From: Styela clava
Taxonomy: Eukaryota > Chordata > Ascidiacea > Stolidobranchia > Styelidae
Length of the DNA stretch: 64,000 nucleotides
Assembly: GCF_964204865.1 (NCBI RefSeq)
Contig: NC_135250.1
Location: 5,642,001 to 5,706,000 of the forward strand
Direction of reading: 5' to 3'
Below the pieces are notes generated by a model that was given only the letters and a program-made list of their open reading frames with translations, was not told the origin of the DNA and did not search any database. Positions 10,520 to 22,336 of the stretch are shown piece after piece (within the stretch, counting starts at the first letter, position 1; each line of letters starts with the position of its first letter). Position numbers and translations under genes: made by a program.

Positions 10520-13500
10520 ATGTCACAAGCAAGTAAAATAACATTGTCGCTATTTGTGACTGCTTTTGTTGTAACAGTCAATTGCAACACTTGTTCTGTT
10601 AAACCAATGGAGAAAGGCATGGATTTGAATAGGGTAAGTACAGTATTATTCGCATTGAATTTTGCGTTATTTTTTTATCGCTAGTCGTCACTAACATGTA
10701 AAGTTAACTCCAAAGTAAATTCAATTTCTGGTTACCGTCGCAAAATAACCGCAACATTGACCAGTGAAAGTATTAGAAGTCCAGGTTCACTAAAAGGTGC
10801 GCCTGAAGTATGCGCACCAAGATGGCGGACCAGAACGTAGTATGTGTACCAGGTTAGATTCCGCCATAATTTTATTCCAATTTTCCTTATTTTAGTTCTA
10901 TTACGTGTTGGGGCACTAGTCAAGTGATTCCCGTAGTATTTGTACCTAAAATTATGGCCTAACCCTAACCTAGTACACATACTACGTTCCGGTGCCCGCC
11001 ATCTTGGTACGCATACTTCAGGATTACCAACTGAAATATGGCTAACGGTACAAATCGATAGATGCCAGAAATACATTCCGCATTGCTTCTGAAAACGACT
11101 TCATTCGCTTTAACAGTAGTTGGAATTGATGGGAAATTCATAAGTTAAGAGAAATAATTCAATTTCATGCGACAAAAACTGTCTTACGTGTATCATAGCC
11201 CATTTTGAACTGAATATATTTTACGTCTCTCAGCTTGCTGGAACAACTTGGTATCAAATGCTTAATGCAGATGATCCGATTGATCGCGTCACTCCTTGCT
11301 ATGTCATGAAGTTTGGTGAAGCCACAGAAAATGGAATCAGCTTTGAATTTGTTACGCTAGACCCCAGGTAGGTTGAAGCGTAACAAATTCGAATGGTTCA
11401 GAAATGCCTTTAGGCTGATCTATGCCGACTTAGTATGCAATAATCTGGTGGTATTTTTCATTTGAAAAAATTTATATGTCGTGTACAGACAAGACGTCAA
11501 TACACAGCTCTATATAATACTTTTTTAATAAATATGATTTGTATTGCATCACATACCAAAACCGCATTGAATTACCAGAATTCCATTATTCATGAAGTTT
11601 GAATACAAAATTTCAAATAGTGCACTTTTGGTACTAATTTTTCAGTAACTTGGGTCGTGTTGAGACATCTTATCAACAATTCTACAAGGAAGGACAAGCT
11701 TTCAGATTCAAGATGGATAATGGTTATTATAATTTATTTGTTATCAAAAAGATGTGCCTTAAGCTTTGAGATAACTATTTCGTTATTCTATGCACTGTCT
11801 ATGTCTCTAACCTCACATGCGTTGTAATTGAAAAGAATGTATATATATATATGTATAAGTTCTTAGGTTGTTTTCAAGTTTCAACTCTGACTTTTTCACA
11901 AGGCAATTCAGTACCATATATGGAATTATTTCGTGAATAATTAGAAGTTCATGATAAAATTATATAATAGTTTCTCTATATTTGTTATTTTGGTTGTTTT
12001 CATTATTTATCAACATCAACACATTTTTATAATGGATGATATGCTTTGGCATATACCTATAAACGTATGCCAAGCATTGAGGCAATTTTTCTCACCAAAT
12101 TCAGGTCTTTGCTTATAAACTAGTATTTACATTCTTTCCAGGCTTACACTTTTCTATTACTATTCTCTTAATTGTTTTGTTTCAGAGGAAAAATGGTTGA
12201 AGGCTTCGCTAAAGCAGGCGTTGGATAAACCAAAAGATGCGAGTGGAGACGAAAAGGGTCAGTGAATTTTATATGAATACAAGATACAACATTGAACGAA
12301 ATCCCACAAATTTCTAAAATAAGAGTTCTGTTCATTTTATAAAATACAAAGTCTCTAGATTATTGGACACGTTTAGTGGCCATAACGATCGTTTCAAAAT
12401 TTTGTTGTTATTGGACACGTAGTGGACATAACGATCGTTTCAATATTATGTTGTTGTTGTTCTTGTTCTTTGACACGTTTTTAAAAAGTCGCTTTTCTCT
12501 TCGAATACTGGACCAATTGCTTTGAAATTTTCAGTTGTTAAAGATTTATTTTTTTGCTAGAAGGCTATTACTTTTATTTATTTCAAAATTTCGCGTGAAT
12601 TCTATGAAATTTGATATTTCGTCTAAAATTTTGCTGTATTATTTTTTATCCATGGGAACACGGATTTTAGTCAGTGTCATGACTGGCTGTACGTTTTGAT
12701 TCTGCAAAATTCTTGCTACTGGAAATTCAGAACTTTTTTGAGGGTACCGGTAGCGTCAAAGGTACCGGTAAGGACTGATTCGCTCTGGTCTAACGTGTCC
12801 ATATATTTGTGCGTAGCTCTCTTGTTGTTATTTGTCTCCGTCTCCATTTTAAAAAAATCGCTTTTCTCTTCGAATACTGGACCAATTGCTTTGAAATTTT
12901 CAGTGGTTAAAGATTAATTTTTTCGCTAGAAGGCTATTACTTTTATTTATTTCAAAATTTTGCGTGAATTCTATGAAATTTGATATTTCGTCTAAAATTT
13001 TGCTGTATTATTTTTATCCATGGGAACACGGATTTTAGTCAGTGTCATGACTGGCTGTACGTTTTGATTCTGCAAAATTCTTGCTACTGGAAATTCAGAA
13101 CTTTTTTGAGGGTACCGGTAGCGTCAAAGGTACCGGTAAGGACTGATTCGCTCTGGTCTAACGTATCCATATATTTGTGAGTAGCTCTCTTGTTGTTATG
13201 AATGAACATTTTATGAGCATTGCTAAATATTAATAATTATTTTAACCCTTCCATTTTTTACAAACAGTTTTGTCTATAAGTTGCTTCGCAAATTCCGAGA
13301 AATGTGTATTTATGTTCCTTGCTATTTTTGTTGAATGACAATAATTTGTTTCCGTGTATTGAAAATATCCAGTTCAATCATCTGAACAAATTTCATCCTT
13401 GTACTATTTTTTTAGAGTTACTCGACCACTTCAAATACCCTGTGTATATCTATACCAACTACGAAACTTACTTCATGGGTATTTTGTGCCGAGAAGGTAA

Positions 13501-14165
13501 AGTTTTAAATATGCAAATCTCGACTTGAGCAAAGATGAAAAATGCTTAAATATTCGTCCCGGTATTGTTGGAACAAGTGACACAGACATAAAACGTCGAC
13601 TATATCCGGCATTGCGTTGAAGTGGAATTTATTAATATGAAAATTTCGAAAGTCACTCGACGCATTCACGGGATATTTTATTTATAACTATTGGGTTTTT
13701 CTATTTATTTTTTACCTCAAATCACAATTAGAAAGACATAATACATCCGCTATTTGCGCTGTTGGATTGAAATGTAGATTAAAGAATTTAAAATTCAATT
13801 TAAAATAACCAGACGACGCACTTGCATGATGTAATGATTTAATTTTTTGAGTTTCACCCCTGTTAAGCAAGTTGAGATAACATTTTAGCTTAATTGCCAT
13901 ATATCTACCATTTAGGTTAATGAAGCCAATTAGGGCGTAGTGTATTATTATATAAACACGTCATTCCCAATTCCAAATTAACAATATTTTGTTTTTATCA
14001 TTTATAGATAGCCCAGTAGCGTTTGCGTATTCTTCCTACAACGGTATCTCAGCTGAAACTACGACAAAAATTTATAATGCAATGATTGAACACGACGATA
14101 CACCTGTGCCGTTATATTTCTCCCAGTGCCCTTTGATGGAAAATATTGAAGATTATTTGAAGTAA
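10520..14165 (+). CDS. Secreted lipocalin, tandem copy 1 (frame interrupted, possible pseudogene)
   Basis: Six exons by alignment with copy 2: 10520-10633, 11234-11367, 11646-11753, 12188-12257, 13416-13496 and 14008-14165. Exon 1 gives a signal peptide (ITLSLFVTAFVVTVNC). Exon 2 opens with the lipocalin first motif, LAGTTWYQ. Exon 5 has the second motif as TNYETYFMGILC, where copy 2 keeps the canonical TDY. Lipocalins are extracellular beta-barrel carriers of small hydrophobic ligands. Exon 3 has a run of five A where copy 2 has six, just before the donor, so the summed frame is off by one (665 nt). Either the copy is broken, it uses an earlier donor such as TTT|gttatc, or the base is a sequence error. 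Intron 1 holds a foldback MITE (10796-11030), and the intron after exon 4 gained family B repeats absent from copy 2. A polyA signal AATAAA is at 14345-14350. Confidence 0.75.
10796..11030. repeat. Foldback MITE family A copy (lipocalin 1, intron 1)
   Basis: Ends are gaagtatgcgcaccaagatg and catcttggtacgcatacttc. The interior has subterminal inverted words (acgtagtatgtgtaccaggt and acctagtacacatactacgt). The same insertion is at the same place in lipocalin copy 2, so it predates the gene duplication. Confidence 0.85.
12361..13197 (+). repeat. Family B repeats, partial and nested copies (lipocalin 1, intron 4)
   Basis: A short 5' fragment (ttattggacacgtttagtgg) is followed at about 12408 by a nearly complete copy that ends near 12836. 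A second copy follows at once, lacking its first part and starting near tctccattttaaaaaaatcg, and ends gcgtcaaaggtaccggtaag...tagctctcttgttgtt. Lipocalin 2 has no such repeat in its corresponding intron (20335-20574). Confidence 0.85.
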
Positions 14166-14344
14166 TTTGTCAACAATTACGACTGTGATTCTGGACAGTT
14201 TCATTTGCTGTTAGAGCGGATCGGAACGCCTTGTTGATATGGTACCATGATGTAAATGTTGTGTTGTAACTGTATACACAGAGAATTGAAATGAAACTTC
14301 GTTAAAGGAGAGTGAATATATTTAATGACACGCATATTCAAGAG

Positions 14345-14350
14345 AATAAA
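14345..14350 (+). terminator. polyA signal of lipocalin copy 1
   Basis: AATAAA about 180 bp after the stop at 14163-14165, in the context caagagaataaaattatcc, which is conserved downstream of copy 2. Confidence 0.6.
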
Positions 14351-15173
14351 ATTATCCAGCATTTGCCATGAATTCATTGGGTATTCGCTGATTCAGTATT
14401 TGAATTCACTTACATACCCACAACGTTCTTGCAGTCTACGTAACTAGCCTTTAATTATATTTCGTGACCATCGAGATAATAAACAGTGAACTGCAAACAA
14501 TAAGCACAAAGATAGGACAGTTCCGGAACCGTAATACAGAAAGGTAACTGTCTCATAAAAGCGGGGCTTGCACTCACTGGTATGAATAATGTCTTTAATG
14601 CGGGGACTTCTCTTGGAATCGGTAAACTGGGCCTTGTTGGGTAAGTCACCGCATTGTAGCCATGTAGCTGTTTCACTGTAACGCTTCGTTCAGGATACCC
14701 TATGATTTTCGGTGAATTGATAATAAAATATATCGTTTCGTCTTACGAGTCCATATATTTGGGCATCACTTGGTATTTTAATTCATGTTGAAAGTGAATG
14801 GAGAAGAATAGATTATTGCCACAAGACATGGAAAAATTACGGCAGTCCACGTATCGTTATTTGTACCCCGATTCAGGTGCTGGTAAGTAAAGGCATTTGA
14901 TTTGGGGACGTTCATTATGGGAAATGTTGAAAAATACAGAAATACCATCCTGAAGAAATCAGAAATCCTGAGTGCACAATGAAACCTAAAACCTCATACA
15001 CATTTCTATCAATACAATCGAAGATTTTTGTTATCGACCGATTTAAGATTTGTCCAGATCAATCATTTTCAATAATAGTTTTCTATTTTCTCAGTCTGAA
15101 TATATCGATATTTGGGCACAATGGCGTAATTCATCAAATTCTAATTTCATAGACTTTCAAGATCACAACAATA
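14351..15173. other. Intergenic spacer after lipocalin copy 1
   Basis: No gene, RNA or clear repeat recognised. Short open frames here, for example 14455-14676 on the minus strand, have no domain or paralogous support. Confidence 0.4.
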
Positions 15174-15424
15174 ACAAGAGAGCTATGCTCAAATATATGG
15201 ACACGTAGCGCCACCCAGTGGCAATAATTTTGATGACGTCATAGCGAGAGAAAAAAAGTAATACCCTTCTGGAGAAAAATTTCATCTTTAACTACTGAAA
15301 ATATCAAAGCATTTGGTCCAGTATTCGAAGAGAAAAGCGATTTTTTAAAAATGGAGACGGAGACAAATAACAATAACAACAAAATTTTGAAACGATCGTT
15401 ATGGCCACTAAACGTGTCCAATAA
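15174..15424 (-). repeat. Family B repeat, internally deleted copy
   Basis: Reversed orientation: starts aacaagagagctatgctcaa and ends aaacgtgtccaataat. The middle third of the family consensus is missing. Confidence 0.8.
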
Positions 15425-15430
15425 TATAAA

Positions 15431-15806
15431 AACAAGAGAGCAATGCTCAAATATATGGACACGTTTACCAGAGTGAAGCAGTCCTTACCTTTGACGCTAC
15501 CGGTACCCTCAAAAATTTCCCGAGTTTCGAGTAGCCAGAAGTTACAGAATCAAACCGGACAGCCATTGTTCCCACGGATAAAATTCGGATGACGTCATAG
15601 CACACAAAAAACGAATCCCAAGCAGCTCACCGGAATATTTGAAATAAATAAAAGTGAAAGCCTTCTAGCGAAAAATTTAATCTTCAAGCACTCAAAATTT
15701 TAAAGCGATTGGTTCAGTAATCAAAGAAAAAGCGGTTTTTTCAGTGACAAAGAACAACAACAACATAATATTAAAACGATCCATAGGTCCACCTACGTGT
15801 CCAATA
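15431..15806 (-). repeat. Family B repeat copy
   Basis: Reversed orientation: starts aacaagagagcaatgctcaa, carries the family's gacgctaccggtaccctc motif, and ends cctacgtgtccaataaa. It abuts the previous copy head to tail. Confidence 0.8.
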
Positions 15807-15890
15807 AAGTGTCGTACGCAGTTTAAAACAGTGGAGGGCAAGCCGTGCTATATCATACCGTTAGAGGCAATATGACCATGATATTTGCTT

Positions 15891-16312
15891 ATTGGACACG
15901 TAGTGGACATAACGATCGTTTCAATATTATGTTGTTGTTGTTGTTCTTGTTCTTTGACACGTTTTTAAAAAGTCGCTTTTCTCTTCGAATACTGGACCAA
16001 TTGCTTTGAAATTTTCAGTGGTTAAAGATTAATTTTTTCGCTAGAAGGCTATTACTTTTATTTATTTCAAAATTTTGCGTGAATTCTATGAAATTTGATA
16101 TTTCGTCTAAAATTTTGCTGTATTATTTTTTATCCATGGGAACACGGATTTTAGTCAGTGTCATGACTGGCTGTACGTTTTGATTCTGCAAAATTCTTGC
16201 TACTGGAAATTCAGAACTTTTTTGAGGGGACCGGTAGCGTCAAAGATACCGGTAAGGACTGATTCGCTCTGGTCTGACGTGTCCATATATTTGTGCGTAG
16301 CTCTGTTGTCCT
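15891..16312 (+). repeat. Family B repeat, near-complete reference copy
   Basis: About 420 bp from tattggacacgtagtggac to tgcgtagctctgttgt. Interior landmarks: ttgttgttgttcttgttc, ctcttcgaatactggacc, gctagaaggctattactttt, ttatccatgggaacacgg and gcgtcaaagataccggtaag. The only symmetric feature is GGACACG near one end and CGTGTCC near the other. There is no coding frame and no tRNA-like boxes; the superfamily is unknown. Confidence 0.85.
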
Positions 16313-16673
16313 AAATATGAATACGGTATGACGGAATGCTTTAAGTTTACGTAAAATAATAGTCAACAGTAAAAGGTAATCCTTATTCAATATCGAACAT
16401 TAAAATTCGCTTGCGTTTTACAGGCAAATTGGACCTTCAAGTTAAGTGAGGAAGTGTTTTATTTTACTTTCGAAGGGAGGGGGCACAAATAAATTCATAT
16501 CAAACGGCTTCTAATCCGTATACTCATCAATGACGTGTGTATTGCCCGATAAAAACTCGACATGAGATAACAATGCAGTCCTAACATTTCTATATCGAAA
16601 ACAAGAGAGCTATGCTCAACTATATGGACACATTAAAATAATAAATCTTTACTCTGAAATTAAAGAGCAAGTT

Positions 16674-17104
16674 ATTTCGATGCAAAAAAGAAGTCTGTGA
16701 AGAAAATACAGGTCTCGTAATATACCCCTCACGGCCTCACAACATTACTTAGATAATTGCCCTCAACTGAAATTTTGTAAGATAAATTGAAAATTATGTT
16801 GTGTGTTCAAATATGATATTTTGATTTAAGAACCACTCGCACATCAACTACGCTATTTTACACAATGACAGATAATAAGTCTGTTTACATGTGTTTAAGT
16901 CTGTTTAAATGTGGAAGTTTCTTGTCTCCATTCGAGCTTCATGTCAGACAGCATGAAAGATTAATTGATATGTAACAAATTGTTCGTTATAAAAGATTAA
17001 TGTAAACAGTCGAAATGTGACATCCGCGTGTCGCATTCTTTTTCCTGAGGCATATTTTACATTGAGCTATGTGTTTGTTGTTGTTCATTTCTTATGGGAA
17101 GCTC
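16674..17104. repeat. Lipocalin upstream block, copy 2 of 3 (truncated, no gene attached)
   Basis: Shares cattacttagataattgcc, aagaaccactcgcacatc and gacatccgcgtgtcgcattc with blocks 1 and 3 but stops near gggaagctcagcaagttt, before any lipocalin exon. Its acttagat at about 16746-16753 is the unoccupied form of the site holding the MITE at 17184-17646. Confidence 0.75.
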
Positions 17105-17183
17105 AGCAAGTTTTCTCGATGCTAGAAAGAAGTCGGTAAAGAAAATACATGTCTCGTAATATGCCCCTCACAACATTACTTAC

Positions 17184-17646
17184 ATCAGGGTGGTCAAAGG
17201 TTGTTGGCTCCGCGGGCCACAAAATTATTTTGGCATTGGTCGCGGGCCACAATAGTACCAAGAATAGGTAAACAGTGCAATACATAACAAGCACTTCTAT
17301 TGTGTAAACACATAGTTATCAGGCATTGCCAACCTAGGCTGATGGAATCCGCATCCGATGTTTAGTTTTCTACCATGCATATGGCAAAACGATAGAATTC
17401 CAGGTAACAATTTAGACTACCCATCACATCTTAAACTTTGCTATAGCTGCTTCAGCTAGCCATCATACTAGTCAATTCAGTCACAGTAGTGATATAACAA
17501 CAATATGTCAAACGATTTTTCTGATTTATTTCATGAGAAGCAATTTAAAATACGATATTTTAATTACTCTCCGAATGCGGCGCGGGTCACAGATTATGAA
17601 TCGGCGGGCCACATGTGGCCCGCGGGCCTGGGTTTGGACCACCTTG
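17184..17646. mobile_element. hAT-type MITE with GC-rich ends
   Basis: A 463-bp element starting CAGGGTGGTCAAAGGTTGTT and ending GGGTTTGGACCACCTTG, with the cgcgggcc/ggcccgcg subterminal words typical of such elements. Flanking 8-mers acttacat (17176-17183) and acttagat (17647-17654) match at 7 of 8. A close relative lies at 57780-58255. Confidence 0.88.
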
Positions 17647-18345
17647 ACTTAGATAATCGCCCTCAACTAAAATTTTGTAAGATAAATTGAAAATTATGTT
17701 TTGTGTTCCAATATGATATTTTGATTCAAGAACCACTCGCACATCAACCACGCTATTTTACACAATGACAGATAATAAGTCTGTTTACATTCTGTGGGAA
17801 CGTGGAATTTTCTTGTCTTCATTCGAGCTTCATGTCAGACAGCATGAAAGATTAATTAATATGTAACAAATTGTCGTTATAAAAGATTGATGTAAACAGT
17901 CGAAATGTGACATCCGCCGTGTCGCATTCTTTTTCCGAAGCATATTTTATATTGAGCCATGTAATTGTTGTTGTTCATTTCTTATAGGATGCCGAGCATA
18001 TTGGAAGCATCGGGTTTCTTGTGAATTATCGGGCTTTCAGACAGCAATGCCTCAAATGTTGAGTATGTGGTGTGTTTAAATGACTTTAGATGAAAGGTTG
18101 AGCCTGTTTCGTTTTCAAATGCGAATATTGGGGAATTTTTCATATAATTCTTATTACATATTAAAATTGCATTTTCAGACAAAATTGAGGCGGATAACGG
18201 ACGCCATGCTGGATTACTATCAATCAACACAATTCATAGTAACCTAATATATCTTCAGTGAAAGTCTGCTTTTACTCTGCACCATTTATCAAGGCTACAC
18301 CTCTTGAAAAGAACCCAGCAGCCTATATACCCCCAAAAAACGTTT

Positions 18346-18355
18346 TATATAAATA
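18346..18355 (+). promoter_or_regulatory. TATA box of lipocalin copy 2
   Basis: TATATAAATA, 66 bp before the start codon at 18421, in otherwise conserved upstream sequence. Confidence 0.55.
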
Positions 18356-18420
18356 TCAAAATCTTTTTCTCTTAAGAATTATTCTAGCAAATTTCAAAAA
18401 GGGAATAAATAATTCACAAA

Positions 18421-21400
18421 ATGTCACAGGCGAGTAAAATAACATTGTTGCTATTTGTGACTGCTTTTGTTGTAACAGTCAATTGCAACACTTGTTCTGT
18501 TAAACCAATGGAGAAAGGCGTGGATTTGAATAGGGTGAGTACAGTATTATTAGCATTGAATTTCGCGGTATTTTTTATCGCTAGTCATCACTAACCTGTA
18601 AAGTTACCTCCAAAGTAAATTCAATTTCTGGTTGCCGTCGGAAAATAACCGCAACATTGACCAGTGAAAGTATTAGAAGTCCAGGTTCTCTAAAAGGTGC
18701 TCCTGGAGTATGCGTACCAAGATGGCGGACACCGGAACGTAGTATGTTTACCAGGTTAAATTAGGCCATAATTTTATTCCAATTTTCCTTATTTCAGTTC
18801 TATTACGAGTTCGGGGACTAGTCAAGTGATTCCCGTAGTATTTGTACCTAAAATTATGGCTTAACCCTAACCTAGTACACATACTACGTTCCGGTGCCCG
18901 CCATCTTGGTACGCATACTTCAGGAGTACCAACTGAAATATGGCTAACGGTACAAATCGATAGATGCCAGAAATGCATTCCGCATTGCTTCTGAAAACGA
19001 CTTCATTCGCTTTAACAGTAATTGGAATTGATGGGAAATTCATAAGTTAAGAGAAATAATTCAATTTCATGCGACAAAAACTGTCTTACGTGTATCATTG
19101 CCCATTTTGAACTGAATATATTTTACGTCTCTCAGCTTGCTGGAACAACTTGGTATCAAATGCTTAATGCAGATGATCCGATTGATCGTGTCACACCTTG
19201 CTATGTCATGAAGTTTGGTGAAGCCACAGAAGATGGAATCAGCTTTGAATTTGTTATGCTAGACCCCAGGTGGGTTTTAAGTTGAAGCGTAACAAATTCG
19301 AATGGTTCAGAAATGCTTATATGCAGATAAGCAGATCTGTGCTGACTTAGTATGCAAGAAACGGGTGTGAATTTTCATTTGAAAGATTTATATGCCGTGT
19401 ACAACCAAGGCGTCAATACACAGTTTTATATAATCCTTTTTTAATAAATGTGATTTGTATTGCACCTCATACCAAAAAGTCAATAAACTACCAGAATTGT
19501 CTTATTATATGAAGTTTGAACACAAAATTTCAAATAGTGAATTTTTGGTACTAATTTTTTCAGTAACTTGGGTCGTGTTGAGACATCTTATCAACAATTC
19601 TACAAGGAAGGACAAGCCTTCAGATTCAAGATGGAGAATGGTTATTATAATTTATTTGTTATCAAAAAAGATGTGACGAAATTGTAACCTGTGAATGTAA
19701 AAAAAAGTTATTTAATTTGTTTATGGCCTTTTCGACTAATGATAAGATGCGCGCACCTAGATTTCATTTTTATGTCTCGGTATCGTTTCTCGTAGGGTTT
19801 TCCGCCCTTTCTTCAAGGTTTTGGTTTTCCAAGCGCGTCAAGTGACACTATGACGCATCGTCTGTGGTCACTAACCTCGCATGCGTTGGTAATTGAAAAG
19901 AATGTATAAGTTTTTACGGTGCTTTCAAGTTTCACATACTCGGATGTTTTGCACAGGGCAATTCAGAACCAAATATAGAACTATTCCATAAATAATCAGT
20001 TCATAAATTAATCGCAAATAAAGCTGAATATTAGTTTCACTGTATTTGGTATTTTGGTCGTTTTCATTATTTATCAACAGCCACACATTTTTACAATAGA
20101 TGATATGCTTTAGCATATACCCATAAACGTATGCTAAGCATTGAGGCGATTTTTCTCACCAAATTCAGGTCTTTGCTTTTAAACTAGTATTAACATCCTT
20201 TTCAAGCTTACACTTTTCTATTCCTATCCTCTTAGGCTTCTCTAAAAATTGTTTTGTTTCAGAGGGAAAATGGTTGAAGGCTTCGCTAAAGCAGGCGTTG
20301 GATAAACCAAAAGATGCGAGTGGAAACGAGAAGGGTCAGTGAATTTTATATAGACAAAACATTGAACATTTTATGAGCATTGCTAAATATCAATAATTAT
20401 TTTAACCCTTCCATTTTATACAAACAGTTTTGTCTATAAGTTTCTGCGCAAATTCCGAGAAGTGTGTATTTATGTTCATTGCTATTTTTGTTGAATGACA
20501 ATAATTTGTTTCCGTTTATTGAAAATATCCAATTCAATCATCAAAGCGAATTTCATCCTTGAACTATTTTTCAGAATTACTCGATCACTTCAAATACCCT
20601 GTGCATATCTATACCGACTACGAAACTTACTACATTGGTATTTTGTGCCTAGAAGGTAAATTTTTAAAGTTCTAAACATGCAAATCACAACTTGTTCAAT
20701 GATGAAAAAAGGCACAATTTCTGGTTGCTGTCGGAAAATAACCGCAACATTGGCCAGTAAATATATTAAAAGTCCGTGTTCACTAAAAGATCATCGCTAA
20801 CGGCACAAAAGGATATTTGCCAGTAATGCATTCTGCATTGCTTTTAAAAACGATTCCATTCTCTCCAACAAGTGCCACAAACATTAACCGTCGACTATTT
20901 CCGACATTGCATTAAAGTTTAATTTATTAGTAAATAAATTTCGAAATGCACACAGCGCATTCAGAAGATATGTGATTTATCAGGATATTTTATTTATTTT
21001 TTACCTCAAATCACAATTAGAAAGACATAATACGTCGACTATTTTCATTATTGAGTTGAAATACGTTTTACCCCTGTTAAACAAGTCCAGGAAAATTGTT
21101 TAAAATAACCACACGATTCACTTACATGACGTAACGACTTATTTTTATACGTTTCACCCCTGCTAAACATTTCCTAGTTGAGATAACATTTCAACGTAAT
21201 TGGTATATTTCTATCACTAAGGTTAATGAAGCTAATTAAGCCGTATTGTATTATTATGGAAATACGTCATTCCTAATTCCAAATTGACAATATTTTGTTT
21301 TTATTATTCACAGATAGCCCGGCAGTGTTTGCGTATTCTTCCTACAACGGTATCTCAGCTGAAACTACGGCAAAAATATATAATGCAATGATTGAACACG

Positions 21401-21471
21401 ACGATATGCCTGTACCTTTATATTTCTCCAAGTGCCCTTTGATAAAAAACATTGAAGGATATTTGAAGTAA
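18421..21471 (+). CDS. Secreted lipocalin, tandem copy 2 (intact frame)
   Basis: Six exons: 18421-18534, 19136-19269, 19564-19672, 20265-20334, 20575-20655 and 21314-21471, totalling 666 nt for 221 residues. Residues 6-22 or so form the signal peptide. Residues 39-46 are LAGTTWYQ, the lipocalin G-x-W motif at the start of the barrel. Exon 5 carries TDYETYYIGILC, a textbook second lipocalin motif. Cysteines in exon 1 (NCNTC), exon 2 (TPCYV), exon 5 (ILC) and near the C-terminus (SKCP) could form the usual disulfides. Lipocalins carry retinoids, bilins, steroids or eicosanoids outside the cell; the ligand here is unknown. The exon 3 donor (KKD|gtgacg) is weak and inferred from frame; without that splice the protein would stop at 19687. 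A polyA signal is at 21647-21652. The next gene, on the opposite strand, is a cyclooxygenase. Confidence 0.82.
18698..18942. repeat. Foldback MITE family A copy (lipocalin 2, intron 1)
   Basis: Same insertion as at 10796-11030. The surrounding intron sequence recurs without the element at 20708-20870, giving an empty site. Confidence 0.85.
20708..20870. repeat. Extra copy of lipocalin intron 1 sequence in intron 5
   Basis: aatttctggttgctgtcgga...gtgttcactaaaagatcatc...gcattgcttttaaaaacga repeats the intron 1 sequence flanking the foldback MITE at about 18626-19010, but without the MITE. Lipocalin copy 1 has no such block in its intron 5, so it arrived after duplication or was lost there. Confidence 0.75.
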
Positions 21472-22257
21472 TTTGTCAATTTCGTTTGTCATGAACATTT
21501 TCATTTGCTGTCAGAGCGGATCGTAATATTGAAATGTTACCATTGTGTAAATATTTGTATTGTAACTGTTTTTAAACACAGACTTGAAATGAAACTCTGT
21601 TAAAGGAGGATGAACAAATAAATTTATTGTAAAGCATTTTCAAGAGAATAAACTTATTCAACATTTGTCATGCATTCATTGGGTATTCGCTAATAATACA
21701 GCAGAGTTTGAGTTTGTAAAAGGAAGATATTCAAATACAAAATAGTTCTCTCTACAATGGAGAATAAAGCTGTGAAGGGGGGCCCCCTCATAAAGATGAC
21801 AGATTATTATCTATCGATCTTGATCGGTAAGTATGTTGATAGGTATTTGCATGTTTGTTTGTCTGTTAGATACACACGATATCTCACGGAAGCGAAATTG
21901 AATGTGCTCCAAATTTTGCATGAGCAATCATGATATCTCGGAACAGAAGCCCATTCATTTTAGATGTATTATGTCGTATAATTAGCGAGTTATTAATTAA
22001 TTAGTGATGGGACACGCGGTGTCGCTATTAAGTTAGAGCTAAGGATTCACGTCACTAGATCAATAAGTCGGCGGTCTCCGATCGCTAACTCGTTTGGTGC
22101 ATTGCGACATATCGGAGAAATGGTAATATACTATTGGCGTTATTTGCTTTATATATACCTTAATTGTGATCACAAATAAAAACTGACAAATAGCTAGCAA
22201 AAGATCGATAACGTTTACAAACGCGCCCAAAATTCCGTAGAAGAGAAAAATTGGGAG

Positions 22258-22336
22258 CTCAAGAAGTATGTGCACCAAGATGGCGTACAACCTGAACATA
22301 GCATGTGTACCAGCATCTTGGTGCACATACTTTCAG
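22258..22336. repeat. Short foldback MITE family A copy
   Basis: ctcaagaagtatgtgcacca pairs with tggtgcacatactttcag across about 30 bp, forming a compact hairpin. Confidence 0.8.

Larger units (their letters stand above)
17111..18420. repeat. Lipocalin upstream block, copy 3 of 3 (promoter region of lipocalin copy 2)
   Basis: Restarts with gaagtcggtaaagaaaatac as in block 2, is interrupted by a hAT MITE (17184-17646), then continues colinear with block 1 up to the ATG at 18421. A TATA box TATATAAATA is at 18346-18355. Confidence 0.8.

Noticed and set aside
11646-11770. A truncated three-exon lipocalin ending at the TGA near 11767 as the true product of copy 1
   Set aside because: Downstream exons 4-6 are well conserved with intact splice sites and hold the second lipocalin motif, so a six-exon gene with a frameshift explains the data better.
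17505-17690. 61-codon open frame in the GC-rich MITE as a host gene
   Set aside because: It spans the element's right terminus and its flank; the related element at 57780-58255 does not preserve the frame.
10520-21471. Assigning the lipocalins as L-type prostaglandin D synthase because of the adjacent COX
   Set aside because: The catalytic Cys65 of that enzyme has no clear positional counterpart: the exon 2 Cys lies closer to the G-x-W motif. Kept only as a neighbourhood hypothesis.
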